DNA from: Fictibacillus norfolkensis
GTDB lineage: Bacteria; Bacillota; Bacilli; Bacillales; Fictibacillaceae
NCBI RefSeq assembly: GCF_014836645.1
Contig: NZ_JACSQM010000003.1
Coordinates: 124,001 to 188,000, forward strand
Direction of reading: 5' to 3'
DNA length: 64,000 nucleotides
The notes beneath the pieces are model-generated. The model was given only the letters and a program-made list of their open reading frames with translations. It was not told the origin of the DNA and made no database searches. The position numbers and the translations under genes are program-made. This document shows, piece by piece, positions 1-8,031 of the stretch (its first letter is position 1; each line of letters begins with the position of its first letter).

Positions 1-1
1 T

Positions 2-634
2 ACGAATCAGTTCAGATTTTCACACCTTCAGCCTTTTTTTGAACAAGGGATGTTAAAAATTTCGCAAGGTGCATACACGACGACAGGATTTCCTTTTATC
101 GAGATCATTCTCTTAGGAAGTGTTCTCACATATGTGAAAAACAAAGATAAACTCTCAAAAAATTATCTAGCAGGAATCTTGTTTGGTGGGATGGCTCTTA
201 TCTTAACCGTATTTATAGCTGTAGGAGTAGAAGGAGCTTATATGGTAAGAAGACAAAGCTATCCTACTTATGAATTGATGAGAGATATATCAATCATTAA
301 TATTTTTGAAAGGGTAGAGGTTATAATAGGTGTTGTATGGATATTTGGAATACTTGTTAAGATTGTTGTATGTCTTTTTACAGCGTTGAAAGGATTACAG
401 CATCTATCTAAGTTTTCTAACTATCATCCCTTTTTACTCCCTGCTGGATTATTAATCTGGGCGTTGAGTAACCATATCCATACGAATGCAATGGAATTCA
501 CAGATTTTGTAGGGCGAAATTGGACGCTATGGTGGTTTACCTTATATCTGATTTTACTTGTTGTTTTAGGTATAGGTATTTTGCGAAAGAAGGATAAGAA
601 TATGGATCAGCATGCAGATGATTCCACTCAATAG
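2..634 (+). CDS. Spore germination permease, GerAB/GerKB family (3' part)
   Basis: The reading frame is already open at the first base, so this is the C-terminal ~210 residues of a longer protein cut by the window edge; an internal ATG at 50 is not the true start. Visible features are about five hydrophobic spans and segments like those of the endospore germination permease family (Pfam Spore_permease): an F-x-E-Q-G-x-L motif before a membrane segment, and an ISIINIFERVEVI stretch followed by W-x-F-G. GerAB-type proteins are the B subunits of nutrient germinant receptors in the spore inner membrane, where they take part in ligand sensing. The A and C subunits would be expected upstream or downstream; none lies downstream here. 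The stop overlaps the end of the convergent cyclase gene by seven bases. The family call is by sequence character, not alignment. Confidence 0.75.
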   Translation, partial: TNQFRFSHLQPFFEQGMLKISQGAYTTTGFPFIEIILLGSVLTYVKNKDKLSKNYLAGILFGGMALILTVFIAVGVEGAYMVRRQSYPTYELMRDISIINIFERVEVIIGVVWIFGILVKIVVCLFTALKGLQHLSKFSNYHPFLLPAGLLIWALSNHIHTNAMEFTDFVGRNWTLWWFTLYLILLVVLGIGILRKKDKNMDQHADDSTQ

Positions 635-2469
635 TACTTTCTATAATAGTGACAGAGAGCAAGTAACGGCCAAATTTTATCATAACTATGGTAATGGATA
701 TAAAAAGCGCCAGGTAAGCCGGCTCCTGTTGGGTAGCTGGCTTCTTCTTGTTTAGATAGCAACCAATTAACAGCTTTTTTCATACTGAGATTAGGCTGAT
801 CCGAGATAGCCGTTAATGTGTTAAGCGCCCAAGCTGTTTGAGAGTGTGTACTTTTGTTTAAGCTAACATACTTTCTCTTAGTATCACTCTCACAAGATTC
901 GCCCCAACCTCCATCTTCATTTTGAATCGATAGCAACCAGTTTTTCGCTTTTTGAATTACTTTATCATTCTTGTGAACACCACATGCGATTAAACCTGTA
1001 ACGGCAGCCCACGTCCCATAAATATAACAAACACCCCATCGCCCATACCATGAACCGTCTATTTCTTGATTGGATCGTAGCCAGTTCACACCTTTTGTTA
1101 TTAAGAGATGATCTTGATTCAAGCCATGGTAATTTCCTAAGAACTCTAAAGTCCTGCCTGTTATATCTGGAGTGGAAGGATCGATTAGAGCGTCTTTTGC
1201 GTGCTTGATGGGGAGGCTTCCAATCAGATAACGATTTGTATTCTTTTCAAAGGCTGCCCATCCTCCATCATCGTTCTGCATAGACAGAAGCCAAGCAAGC
1301 CCTTTTTCATAGCTTGAATAATAAGAAGAATGGGTATGACAGTATTGTGCGATGGTACGGAGTGACACTTGAGTATCGTCTAGATCTGGGTGCTGCGTAT
1401 TACCTAAAGAAAACCCCCAGCCTCCTGGGATTGCATCTGGATTATGAACAGACCAATCACCATGTTTTTTCTGCTGTTGTGAGAGAAGAAATCTTGCACC
1501 TTTTAATAACTGAGCGTTTGATTGTGAAACACCTGCTTCAAGCAATGTATAAAGAATGAGGGAAGTATCCCATGTAGTAGATGGTGAATTCTGCAGATGC
1601 AGCGTATCATCTACCTCACAAAACATCTTCATCAATCCGTTCAGAGCGTTTTGAATAACCGGTGATGATCGATCAAATCCTTCTGAAAGAAGACCATACA
1701 CCATGAAAATCGTGGTTAAGGCATAACTAAGAAGTGTTCCATCTGGTTCGATATGATTTTGTATATAAGACATAATGTTGTCTTTCTTCGTTTTCATGTA
1801 GGATTCTCTAATGTTCAACAAGGAGAAAAGATTTATCCAATCTTCTATGTTAGAACCTTGATCTGGTTTACCTAATAGTACTGAAAGATTAGGTGTGTAG
1901 CTTGAAGTTAGTTTCTTTTTACCTTCAATCATCAACAGAACAGGAGCAAAGTGAGCTCTAGCATAGCTGCTGATATCAAAACGGTTAATGGGAGAAGTAA
2001 GGGGCAGTGAAAATAGAATGGCTGGATCGATCGGTAGCTCTGGCCAGTGATATAAACCGTTCATGGCTAAAAAGACTTTTGTTAGAAGGTCGGCATTTTT
2101 TAATCCACCATTATTTATAATGAATTGTTTGGCGTTCTGAAGCGGTTCTTCCGTGTGTGAGTGGGGCTTTGAATACAACAGAGCTGTATAGGCTTGGATA
2201 GTTGCTGACAAATTCGCTGGCTCCTCATCAGGATATACACGCCATAAGCCATCGGGAGACTGTTTGGAAAGGATTCGATCGGCTACCCTTTTAATAAGGT
2301 TTTCATTTTTGTAATCTATGGTCCGTAATAAAATGAGCACATATGCATCGGTAATTACAGAATTCTCAAAACAAAAACGCCAAGTCCCATCCGTTTTTTG
2401 GAGGGAAAGAAGCTCATTACACCGTTTATAAATCTCAGATTCGATTTCTTTAAAGTTCAAATTCCTCAC
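628..2469 (-). CDS. sqhC: Sporulenol synthase / squalene-hopene cyclase family
   Basis: A class II terpene cyclase of 613 residues, close to the usual ~630. The catalytic acid motif D-L-D-D-T lies at residues 362-366. Several QW repeats (Q-x2-D-G-x-W) are visible, for example QNDDGGWAAFE near residue 398 and two more toward the C-terminus. In B. subtilis the homologue SqhC cyclises tetraprenyl-beta-curcumene to sporulenol, a C35 terpenoid of spores; in other bacteria the family makes hopene. The Bacillaceae context favours sporulenol (inference). The start is GTG at 2469 with no strong Shine-Dalgarno, so it is less certain than the body of the gene. No terminator separates it from the convergent germination gene. 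Confidence 0.85.
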   Translation of the reverse strand: MRNLNFKEIESEIYKRCNELLSLQKTDGTWRFCFENSVITDAYVLILLRTIDYKNENLIKRVADRILSKQSPDGLWRVYPDEEPANLSATIQAYTALLYSKPHSHTEEPLQNAKQFIINNGGLKNADLLTKVFLAMNGLYHWPELPIDPAILFSLPLTSPINRFDISSYARAHFAPVLLMIEGKKKLTSSYTPNLSVLLGKPDQGSNIEDWINLFSLLNIRESYMKTKKDNIMSYIQNHIEPDGTLLSYALTTIFMVYGLLSEGFDRSSPVIQNALNGLMKMFCEVDDTLHLQNSPSTTWDTSLILYTLLEAGVSQSNAQLLKGARFLLSQQQKKHGDWSVHNPDAIPGGWGFSLGNTQHPDLDDTQVSLRTIAQYCHTHSSYYSSYEKGLAWLLSMQNDDGGWAAFEKNTNRYLIGSLPIKHAKDALIDPSTPDITGRTLEFLGNYHGLNQDHLLITKGVNWLRSNQEIDGSWYGRWGVCYIYGTWAAVTGLIACGVHKNDKVIQKAKNWLLSIQNEDGGWGESCESDTKRKYVSLNKSTHSQTAWALNTLTAISDQPNLSMKKAVNWLLSKQEEASYPTGAGLPGAFYIHYHSYDKIWPLLALCHYYRKYY

Positions 2470-2609
2470 CGCACTTTATCCATAGTGCTTTCAGTGTATG
2501 TAGTATATGGGTTATCCTATGAACAGGTAAGTGCAATCACTGTTCTTTTTTTAATTATCACGATAAAATCTTGTTAGGAATTGAGTTTTTGTTTTTAGGA
2601 GGAATTAGT

Positions 2610-3134
2610 TTGAGTAATCAAGAGCTTGCAACATTCGCAGGGGGTTGCTTTTGGTGTATGGTTAAACCGTTCGATGAGCTACCTGGCATTCATGGTATCG
2701 TATCTGGCTACACAGGTGGAGAACTTAAAAATCCAACATATGAACAGATTAAAACGGGTGAGACCGGGCATCGTGAAGCGGTTCAAATCACATTTGATCC
2801 GGAGATTTTTCCTTATCAAAAATTGTTAGATCTGTATTGGCCGCAAATTGATCCAACAGATGACGAAGGTCAGTTCATCGACCGTGGAACTCAATATAGA
2901 ACGGCGATCTTTTATCATACGGAAGAACAAAGAGAACTTGCCGAACAATCTTTAAAGAATTTAGAAGAAAGCGGAAAGTTTAAAAAGCCGATCGTAACAG
3001 AAATTTTACCAGCAAGCGTGTTTTATGAAGCTGAAGAGTATCATCAAGATTTTTACAAGAAAAACCCAAAAGCCTATAAAGAAGAGCGCGAAACTTCAGG
3101 TAGAGACACTTTTATTGAGCAGAACTGGAAGTAA
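2610..3134 (+). CDS. msrA: Peptide methionine sulfoxide reductase A
   Basis: MsrA reduces the S epimer of methionine sulfoxide in oxidised proteins, in the cytoplasm. The signature G-G-C-F-W-C sits at residues 11-16 from the chosen start; Cys13 is the expected nucleophile. The D-P-T-D-x2-G-Q-F-x-D-R-G-x-Q-Y core of the family follows. The length of 174 residues is that of a single-domain MsrA, with no fused MsrB. I place the start at a TTG at 2610 because a perfect AGGAGGA lies at 2597-2603, six bases upstream; an in-frame TTG at 2571 would add 13 hydrophobic residues but lacks such a site. It is a single gene, divergent from the cyclase. Confidence 0.93.
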   Translation: MSNQELATFAGGCFWCMVKPFDELPGIHGIVSGYTGGELKNPTYEQIKTGETGHREAVQITFDPEIFPYQKLLDLYWPQIDPTDDEGQFIDRGTQYRTAIFYHTEEQRELAEQSLKNLEESGKFKKPIVTEILPASVFYEAEEYHQDFYKKNPKAYKEERETSGRDTFIEQNWK

Positions 3135-3199
3135 GTATACCGTAATTTTATTATGTTAACTATTGTCTCTTTTTTATGCAAGGAATGTAGATGACAGGA

Positions 3200-3916
3200 T
3201 TATTCTACATCCATAGGAGAGTGTAGTTTATCATCATGAATATCTATATACAGTTTATTGTTGCTAGTAAGTAGTGCATAAACTACTCTTTCAATTGTAA
3301 GATTACGTTTCTTGAGTTCTGAGAGCAGCCATTCTTTAGAGATGTCATTTTCTTTTAAGTTGTTCAGTAGAATCTCACCGTCCATCATCAACTCGATGGG
3401 GAGTTTCACTTCTTCTTTAAAGATATGTAAGTCTTTACGGGTGACAGTAAGGTGCGCTTCTTTTTTCTTAACAGAGAGAAGTCCGTTATTCTCAACGAGT
3501 GCGTAGTCTACATCGTCTATAGAGAAAATATCTTTTTGCCTAAGCTGCTGATTTAAATAATCAAGGGTATAACGCATTTTTTTCATGTTATGCTCTAATA
3601 TTTTTCCGTTTTCAATAACGACAGTCGGATCTCCTGCTACGTATTTTCGAGCTCTTTTACTCTTTAAGGAAAGAAATGCAGAAAGATAGATCAGAAGAAC
3701 AAAGATAAAAAACACGAGAAAGATATAACGCGCTTTTACTTCTAATGCAAATGCTAAGTTTGCAGTGACAGAACCGAGCGTGACGACAGCGATAAAGTCA
3801 AAGATCGTCATTCTTGATACAGTTTGCTTGCCTAAAATACGAGCAGCAAAAAATATAGAAAGAAAGGCAATTATAGATCGAATAATTACATCAACATAAG
3901 GATTCACGTAGGTCAC
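3200..3916 (-). CDS. YetF-family (DUF421) membrane protein
   Basis: A 238-residue protein with about three N-terminal transmembrane segments (residues ~8-85) and a soluble C-terminal domain. It carries the family's G-K-Q-T-V-S-R-M-T-I-F-D-F motif and G-x-V-T-A-N segment in the membrane part, and an E-N-G-K-I-L-E-x-N stretch at the start of the soluble part. DUF421 proteins (B. subtilis YetF, YdfR, YdfS and others) are sporulation-associated or general membrane proteins of largely unknown biochemistry. The first GTG at 3916 sits almost on top of an AGGGA sequence, so a GTG four codons later (3907, starting V-N-P-Y) is a realistic alternative. It is convergent with msrA and probably monocistronic. 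Confidence 0.82.
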   Translation of the reverse strand: MTYVNPYVDVIIRSIIAFLSIFFAARILGKQTVSRMTIFDFIAVVTLGSVTANLAFALEVKARYIFLVFFIFVLLIYLSAFLSLKSKRARKYVAGDPTVVIENGKILEHNMKKMRYTLDYLNQQLRQKDIFSIDDVDYALVENNGLLSVKKKEAHLTVTRKDLHIFKEEVKLPIELMMDGEILLNNLKENDISKEWLLSELKKRNLTIERVVYALLTSNNKLYIDIHDDKLHSPMDVE

Positions 3917-4006
3917 ATCCCTGAAACTACAATTTAGATACTACTTTATCTTTTTATCCAACTTCTTGTAATTTAAGACGATTTGATCATTAAGAGTTAT
4001 AAAAAA

Positions 4007-4032
4007 AACGCACAGAATCATTCCTGTGCGTT
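4007..4032 (-). terminator. Rho-independent terminator of the 4040-4219 gene
   Basis: Arms AACGCACAG and CTGTGCGTT form a 9-bp stem, followed on the minus strand by a run of eight T residues. It lies 8 bases downstream of the small ribbon-helix-helix-like gene. Confidence 0.85.
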
Positions 4033-4039
4033 ATCTTAC

Positions 4040-4219
4040 TTACTTCTTGTTCTTTTTATACTGATTCAACACATGAACCATACCTTCTTCAATAAGTTCA
4101 TTCGCTGGTTTATCAAGTTTTTTGGCTAATGCCTTAATTTCAGTGTATAACGAATGGCTTAATGTAGTGTTCACATTTTTTCGATCATGGTTCTTTTTTC
4201 TTATCTCACTTGAATACAT
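4040..4219 (-). CDS. Small ribbon-helix-helix-like protein
   Basis: A 59-residue protein from the chosen ATG at 4219, which has GGAGG seven bases upstream; in-frame codons up to 4246 lie upstream of that site and are unlikely to be translated. The sequence reads as a short basic N-terminus, a beta-like NVNTTLS segment, then two helices (LYTEIKALAKKL and NELIEEGMVHVLNQY). That is the MetJ/Arc/CopG ribbon-helix-helix pattern with a T-L-S strand. Such proteins bind DNA as dimers, so a small regulator is likely, but no target can be named. It follows the dehydrogenase gene on the same strand with a ~70-base gap and could be co-transcribed. Confidence 0.7.
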   Translation of the reverse strand: MYSSEIRKKNHDRKNVNTTLSHSLYTEIKALAKKLDKPANELIEEGMVHVLNQYKKNKK

Positions 4220-4288
4220 GTGCATACCTCCAACAGGAGACTTCATAATCTACTTGATTCAGTCTATCATAATTCCAAAGTGATACGA

Positions 4289-5050
4289 CTATTTTCTTTG
4301 TCTAGCAACATACGGATAGATTGGATCTTTTAAGTGGAATTCATAGGTTTCACCATCAACGATACCCACAACTTTTTCGCTATCATATAAATTCAGCAAA
4401 AACCCCGCCATCTCTTTACTTGTATGAAATTTAGGAACTGTTCCTTCATACTGAAACTCTTCGAGATCCATGGAACGCTTTGCAAATTCTGTTTCCGTAG
4501 CAGCTGGAGCTAACACTTTTGCTTGCATGGCTTGTCCTTTACTCTTTAATTCTTGTGCAAGTCCTTCTGTAAAGGCACTCACATAAAATTTAGATGCGCA
4601 ATAGGTAACAGCATCCGCAACAATTGTGTAGCCACCGCCTGAAGAAATATTGATAATCTGAGTTCCTTCCACGTCAGCATAATCTCTAACATAAAGTGAT
4701 GAAAGAACGGTTAATGCTTCAATGTTTAAATGAAGCATCGTTTCAATTTTATCTAAATTTTGCTCTCCAACTGAAGCGAAGTTCCCAAAGCCTGCATTGT
4801 TAATCCATGTTTCAATCTCATAACTCTTAAGCCTTTCGTAAAAATCATGTACTTTAGATGTAATCGATAGATCAACTGTGGAAACAACAACGTCTAGATC
4901 TGGGTACATAGACAATACGTTTGCTCTAAGTTGCTCTAATTCTTCTGTTCTCCGAGCTGCAATAATTAAATTCTTGCCTCTAGCAGCAAATGCAAGTGCC
5001 GTTTCGTATCCAATTCCAGAGCTCGCTCCCGTAATCACTGTGTATTTCAT
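4289..5050 (-). CDS. Short-chain dehydrogenase/reductase (classical SDR)
   Basis: A classical SDR of 253 residues. It has the nucleotide-binding T-G-A-S-S-G-I-G motif at residues 7-14, N-N-A-G at ~85-88, and catalytic Ser137, Tyr150 and Lys154 in the usual Y-x3-K spacing. An arginine pair following the second strand (A-A-R-R) suggests preference for NADP(H), by family rule. The substrate cannot be read from sequence. ATG at 5050 is preferred over GTG 5059 because AAGGAG lies eight bases upstream of it. The gene is divergent from a MerR-type regulator, and its promoter has a 19-bp spacer filled by an inverted repeat. That is typical of activation by the neighbouring regulator, so a stress- or aldehyde-inducible reductase is plausible. 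Confidence 0.87.
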   Translation of the reverse strand: MKYTVITGASSGIGYETALAFAARGKNLIIAARRTEELEQLRANVLSMYPDLDVVVSTVDLSITSKVHDFYERLKSYEIETWINNAGFGNFASVGEQNLDKIETMLHLNIEALTVLSSLYVRDYADVEGTQIINISSGGGYTIVADAVTYCASKFYVSAFTEGLAQELKSKGQAMQAKVLAPAATETEFAKRSMDLEEFQYEGTVPKFHTSKEMAGFLLNLYDSEKVVGIVDGETYEFHLKDPIYPYVARQRK

Positions 5051-5098
5051 GAAAATCACTCCTTAAATTTATTCATTTGGTAATTCTTCTTGTGTTTT

Positions 5099-5129
5099 AT
5101 TATACTGATTAGAGTAAACTCTAAGTCAA
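5099..5129 (-). promoter_or_regulatory. MerR-type promoter and operator for the SDR gene
   Basis: On the minus strand -35 TTGACT (5124-5129) and -10 TATAAT (5099-5104) are separated by 19 bases, longer than the normal 17. The spacer and -35 edge hold an inverted repeat TTAGAGT-AA-ACTCTAA (5109-5124, plus-strand reading). An over-long spacer with a dyad is the hallmark of MerR-activated promoters, and the regulator gene lies next door. Confidence 0.8.
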
Positions 5130-5158
5130 GAAATCAGTTATCAGTTGGAGTGATAGAC

Positions 5159-5527
5159 ATGTATACCATTGGAGAAGTTTCTAAACTCCTTAACATTAGC
5201 ACACATACTCTGCGATTTTATGAAAAAGAAAAGATCATCACACCAGAACGAACAGTTCGTGGTGATCGACGTTATTCAGAATCTCATGTTCAATGGCTGC
5301 GTTTTGTTATCAAACTTAAAGAAACGAAGATGCCGCTTGTTCAGATTCAGGAATATGCTTCTTTATTTTTACAGGGTGATGAAACTACTCATAAGAGGTT
5401 GAACTTATTAAAAAATCACCAAGATCATGTCCAGAATCAAATTCAAGTATTGATGGAAATTGATGATTTGTTGCTTAAAAAGATATTAGCTTATGAAGAA
5501 TATCTTCGTAAACAAGATTTCAGCTAA
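5159..5527 (+). CDS. MerR-family transcriptional regulator
   Basis: A 122-residue regulator starting at ATG 5159, with GGAG eight bases upstream. The N-terminal winged helix-turn-helix reads YTIGEVSKLLNISTHTLRFYEKE, followed by G-D-R-R-Y-S and a C-terminal helix that would form the dimer coiled coil. The short effector region has no conserved Cys cluster, so it is not a metal sensor of the MerR/CueR/ZntR type; it resembles small aldehyde- or stress-responsive members such as B. subtilis AdhR (family inference). It is divergent from the SDR gene and probably activates it through the 5099-5129 operator. The next gene starts 22 bases downstream and may be co-transcribed. Confidence 0.88.
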   Translation: MYTIGEVSKLLNISTHTLRFYEKEKIITPERTVRGDRRYSESHVQWLRFVIKLKETKMPLVQIQEYASLFLQGDETTHKRLNLLKNHQDHVQNQIQVLMEIDDLLLKKILAYEEYLRKQDFS

Positions 5528-5549
5528 GACATAGAGAGGTGCAACTTAC

Positions 5550-6611
5550 ATGACGCAGAAAAGGATTAGAGATTTTGGGGTAAAGATCGGAAAGCTGGAG
5601 ACTGGCGCTTCTAACTCAATTACTGATGTAGAAGGAGTTACAGTAGGGCATGTAACGCTAAGCGAAGGGAATATGCAAACAGGAGTTACTAGCATCATTC
5701 CTCATGACGGAAATATTTTTATGGAAAAACTTATCGCTTCGAGTCATGTGATCAATGGATTCGGGAAAACGATGGGAACCATTCAGATGAAAGAACTAGG
5801 GGTGTTAGAAACTCCTATTATACTGACTAACACGTTAAGTATAGGAACCGCCGCAGATGCTTTAATTCAATATATGTTAGATAAGAATCCTGAGATTGGC
5901 CAAACAACAGGTACAGTAAACCCTATCGTTGGTGAATGTAATGACATGTTTTTAAATGATGTAAGAGCACAATTTGTAAACAGAAATCATGTCGTAGAAG
6001 CTTTAGAAAATGCTGGTACAAAAGTAATAGAAGGCAGTGTTGGGGCGGGCACGGGAATGCTTTGCTATTCATTAAAAGGTGGAATCGGTACGTCTTCAAG
6101 ATGTTTTTCAATCGACAATGAAACGTTTACGGTCGGATTACTTGTATTGTCAAACTTCGGCATATTAAGCGACCTTCTAATAAACGGTAGAGCTATCGGA
6201 CAAGAATTAAAGGAAGCTTTACTAAAATCGTGGGAAGAAAAGGACAAAGGATCTGTCATGATTATTGTTGCTACAGATCTACCCGTTTCTGAAAGACAAC
6301 TGAACCGAATTATTAAGAGATCTGTGACAGGTTTGTCGAGAACGGGTTCGATTATTACGCACGGCAGCGGGGAAGTGGTGATTGGTTTTTCAACAGCAAC
6401 TAAGATTCCACATAATAAACCGAATCATATTACTACGATTCCAACGATACATGAAGAAGATATGGATCTAGCATTTCGTGCTGTTGGAGAAGCTGTAGAA
6501 GAAGCAGTGTTAAACTCACTAGTAACAGCTACACATGTAAAAGGCCGAGACGGGAATGAACGGCCAGCGTTCAAAGATCTTCTAGCAGAATTCGATATCC
6601 AATTAACGTAA
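5550..6611 (+). CDS. P1-family N-terminal-nucleophile peptidase (DmpA/BapA-like)
   Basis: A 353-residue protein of the DmpA/L-aminopeptidase D-esterase/beta-peptidyl aminopeptidase family. These enzymes self-cleave before a serine to give alpha and beta chains, the new N-terminal serine acting as nucleophile. Here G-S-V-M-I-I-V-A-T-D places the likely nucleophile at Ser235, leaving a ~119-residue beta chain, in line with the family. The N-S-I-T-D-V-x-G-V-x-V-G-H start, the A-G-T-G-M segment, the R-T-G-S-x3-H-G-S-G stretch and the D-G-N-x-R-P-A-F-x-D-L tail all fit. There is no signal peptide, so it is cytoplasmic. Its physiological substrate is unknown. It is convergent with gntP and separated from it by a bidirectional terminator. 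Confidence 0.88.
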   Translation: MTQKRIRDFGVKIGKLETGASNSITDVEGVTVGHVTLSEGNMQTGVTSIIPHDGNIFMEKLIASSHVINGFGKTMGTIQMKELGVLETPIILTNTLSIGTAADALIQYMLDKNPEIGQTTGTVNPIVGECNDMFLNDVRAQFVNRNHVVEALENAGTKVIEGSVGAGTGMLCYSLKGGIGTSSRCFSIDNETFTVGLLVLSNFGILSDLLINGRAIGQELKEALLKSWEEKDKGSVMIIVATDLPVSERQLNRIIKRSVTGLSRTGSIITHGSGEVVIGFSTATKIPHNKPNHITTIPTIHEEDMDLAFRAVGEAVEEAVLNSLVTATHVKGRDGNERPAFKDLLAEFDIQLT

Positions 6612-6624
6612 GTAATACATAAAA

Positions 6625-6657
6625 AAATCCCTATCGAAAATCAATCGATAGGGATTT
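6625..6657. terminator. Bidirectional terminator between peptidase gene and gntP
   Basis: Perfect 13-bp arms AAATCCCTATCGA and TCGATAGGGATTT with a 7-base loop, A-rich on the left and T-containing on the right, placed between two convergent genes. Confidence 0.85.
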
Positions 6658-6667
6658 CTCACATGTG

Positions 6668-8014
6668 TTAAACAAATAGATTTAATAGTAGGATAAAACC
6701 TAATCCGGCAACTGAGATAATGGTTTCTAATAAAGTCCAAGTCGCAAACGTTTCTTTCATACTCAAACCAAAATATTCTTTGAACATCCAGAAACCTGCA
6801 TCGTTCACGTGTGATGCTATTAAACTACCAGCACCTGTAGCAAGTACGACTAACGCTAGATTAACATCGGTTTGACCTAATAATGGAATGACTAGACCCG
6901 CTGTTGTTAATGCTGCAACTGTTGCAGATCCTAAAGAGATTCTAAGGATGGCTGCGATGATCCATGCCAGTAAGATAGGAGAGAATGTTGTATCTTTAAA
7001 CAATTCTGCTACATAATCACCAACGCCACCGTTGATCAATACTTGTTTGAAGGCACCGCCTCCACCAATGATCAATAGCATCATTCCGATATGTGTAATA
7101 GCTGTCGTACATGAATCCATAACCGTTTTTATCGGTATATTTCTTGCTAACCCCATCGTATAAACGGCAACGAGTAAAGAGAGCAACATGGAAGTAGAAG
7201 CGTCACCAACAAAACGAATAACCTCAAATGTCTTTGAGTCTCCAATACCCATCGTATTCTGAACAAGTGTGATTACAGTAGCGATTGACATTAAAATAAC
7301 TGGAAGCATAGCTGTAAACACTGAGATACCAAATGAAGGTGTATCTTCTAATTTAAATACTTTCTGTTCACCTAGTGAAGCAATATTTCCTGTTTTGTTG
7401 AATGAGTCAGGAACAATCTTTTTTGCAATTTTCGTAAACACGGGTCCTGCTAGAATAACAGTAGGAATCGCAATAATAAAACCATAAAGTAATACTTCAC
7501 CAATATTAGCACCAAATTCTCCTGCGATTACCGTTGGACCCGGGTGAGGAGGTAAGAATCCGTGTGTTACTGAAAGTGCTGCTACCATTGGAATACCAAG
7601 ATAAAGAATAGAAACGCGTAATTGTTTTGAAATGGCAAATACGATTGGTATTAATAAAACTAGACCTACTTCAAAGAATAAAGCGATACCAATAATGAAC
7701 GAAGCAACAACGATCGCCCATTGAATTTTCTTTTCACCGAATTTCTCAATGAGTGTGATGGCAATCCGCTGAGCACCGCCGGCATCAGCAATTAGTTTAC
7801 CTAACATAGCTCCTAGACCGAAAATTAACGCCAAATGTCCAAGTGTTCCACCTAAACCTGCTTCAATCGATTTAACAATTTCTCCAAGTGGCATACCTAG
7901 TGCTAATGCAACACCAAATGATACGATGATTAAAGAAATGAATGTGTTTAATTTGAAATACATGATTAATAATAACAATGCTAAAATTCCACAAGCTACG
8001 ATAAATAATGGCAT
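6668..8014 (-). CDS. gntP: Gluconate permease, GntP family
   Basis: A 448-residue polytopic membrane protein of the gluconate:H+ symporter family, matching the family's usual length. Visible segments include F-G-L-G-A-M-L-G-K-L-I-A-D-A-G-G-A near residue 65, H-G-F-L-P-P-H-P-G-P-T near 150, and the C-terminal G-A-G-S-L-I-A-S-H-V-N-D-A-G-F-W motif. It imports D-gluconate for phosphorylation by the upstream gluconokinase. It is the last gene of gntR-gntK-gntP, 17 bases after gntK. The B. subtilis operon continues with gntZ (6-phosphogluconate dehydrogenase); here a terminator and a convergent peptidase gene follow instead. Confidence 0.95.
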   Translation of the reverse strand: MPLFIVACGILALLLLIMYFKLNTFISLIIVSFGVALALGMPLGEIVKSIEAGLGGTLGHLALIFGLGAMLGKLIADAGGAQRIAITLIEKFGEKKIQWAIVVASFIIGIALFFEVGLVLLIPIVFAISKQLRVSILYLGIPMVAALSVTHGFLPPHPGPTVIAGEFGANIGEVLLYGFIIAIPTVILAGPVFTKIAKKIVPDSFNKTGNIASLGEQKVFKLEDTPSFGISVFTAMLPVILMSIATVITLVQNTMGIGDSKTFEVIRFVGDASTSMLLSLLVAVYTMGLARNIPIKTVMDSCTTAITHIGMMLLIIGGGGAFKQVLINGGVGDYVAELFKDTTFSPILLAWIIAAILRISLGSATVAALTTAGLVIPLLGQTDVNLALVVLATGAGSLIASHVNDAGFWMFKEYFGLSMKETFATWTLLETIISVAGLGFILLLNLFV

Positions 8015-8031
8015 GATAGATCCTCCTAATA

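Noticed and set aside
1314..1559. Plus-strand open frame of 81 codons inside the cyclase gene
   Set aside because: It is antisense to a well-conserved gene, has no ribosome site and shows no protein-like conservation pattern.
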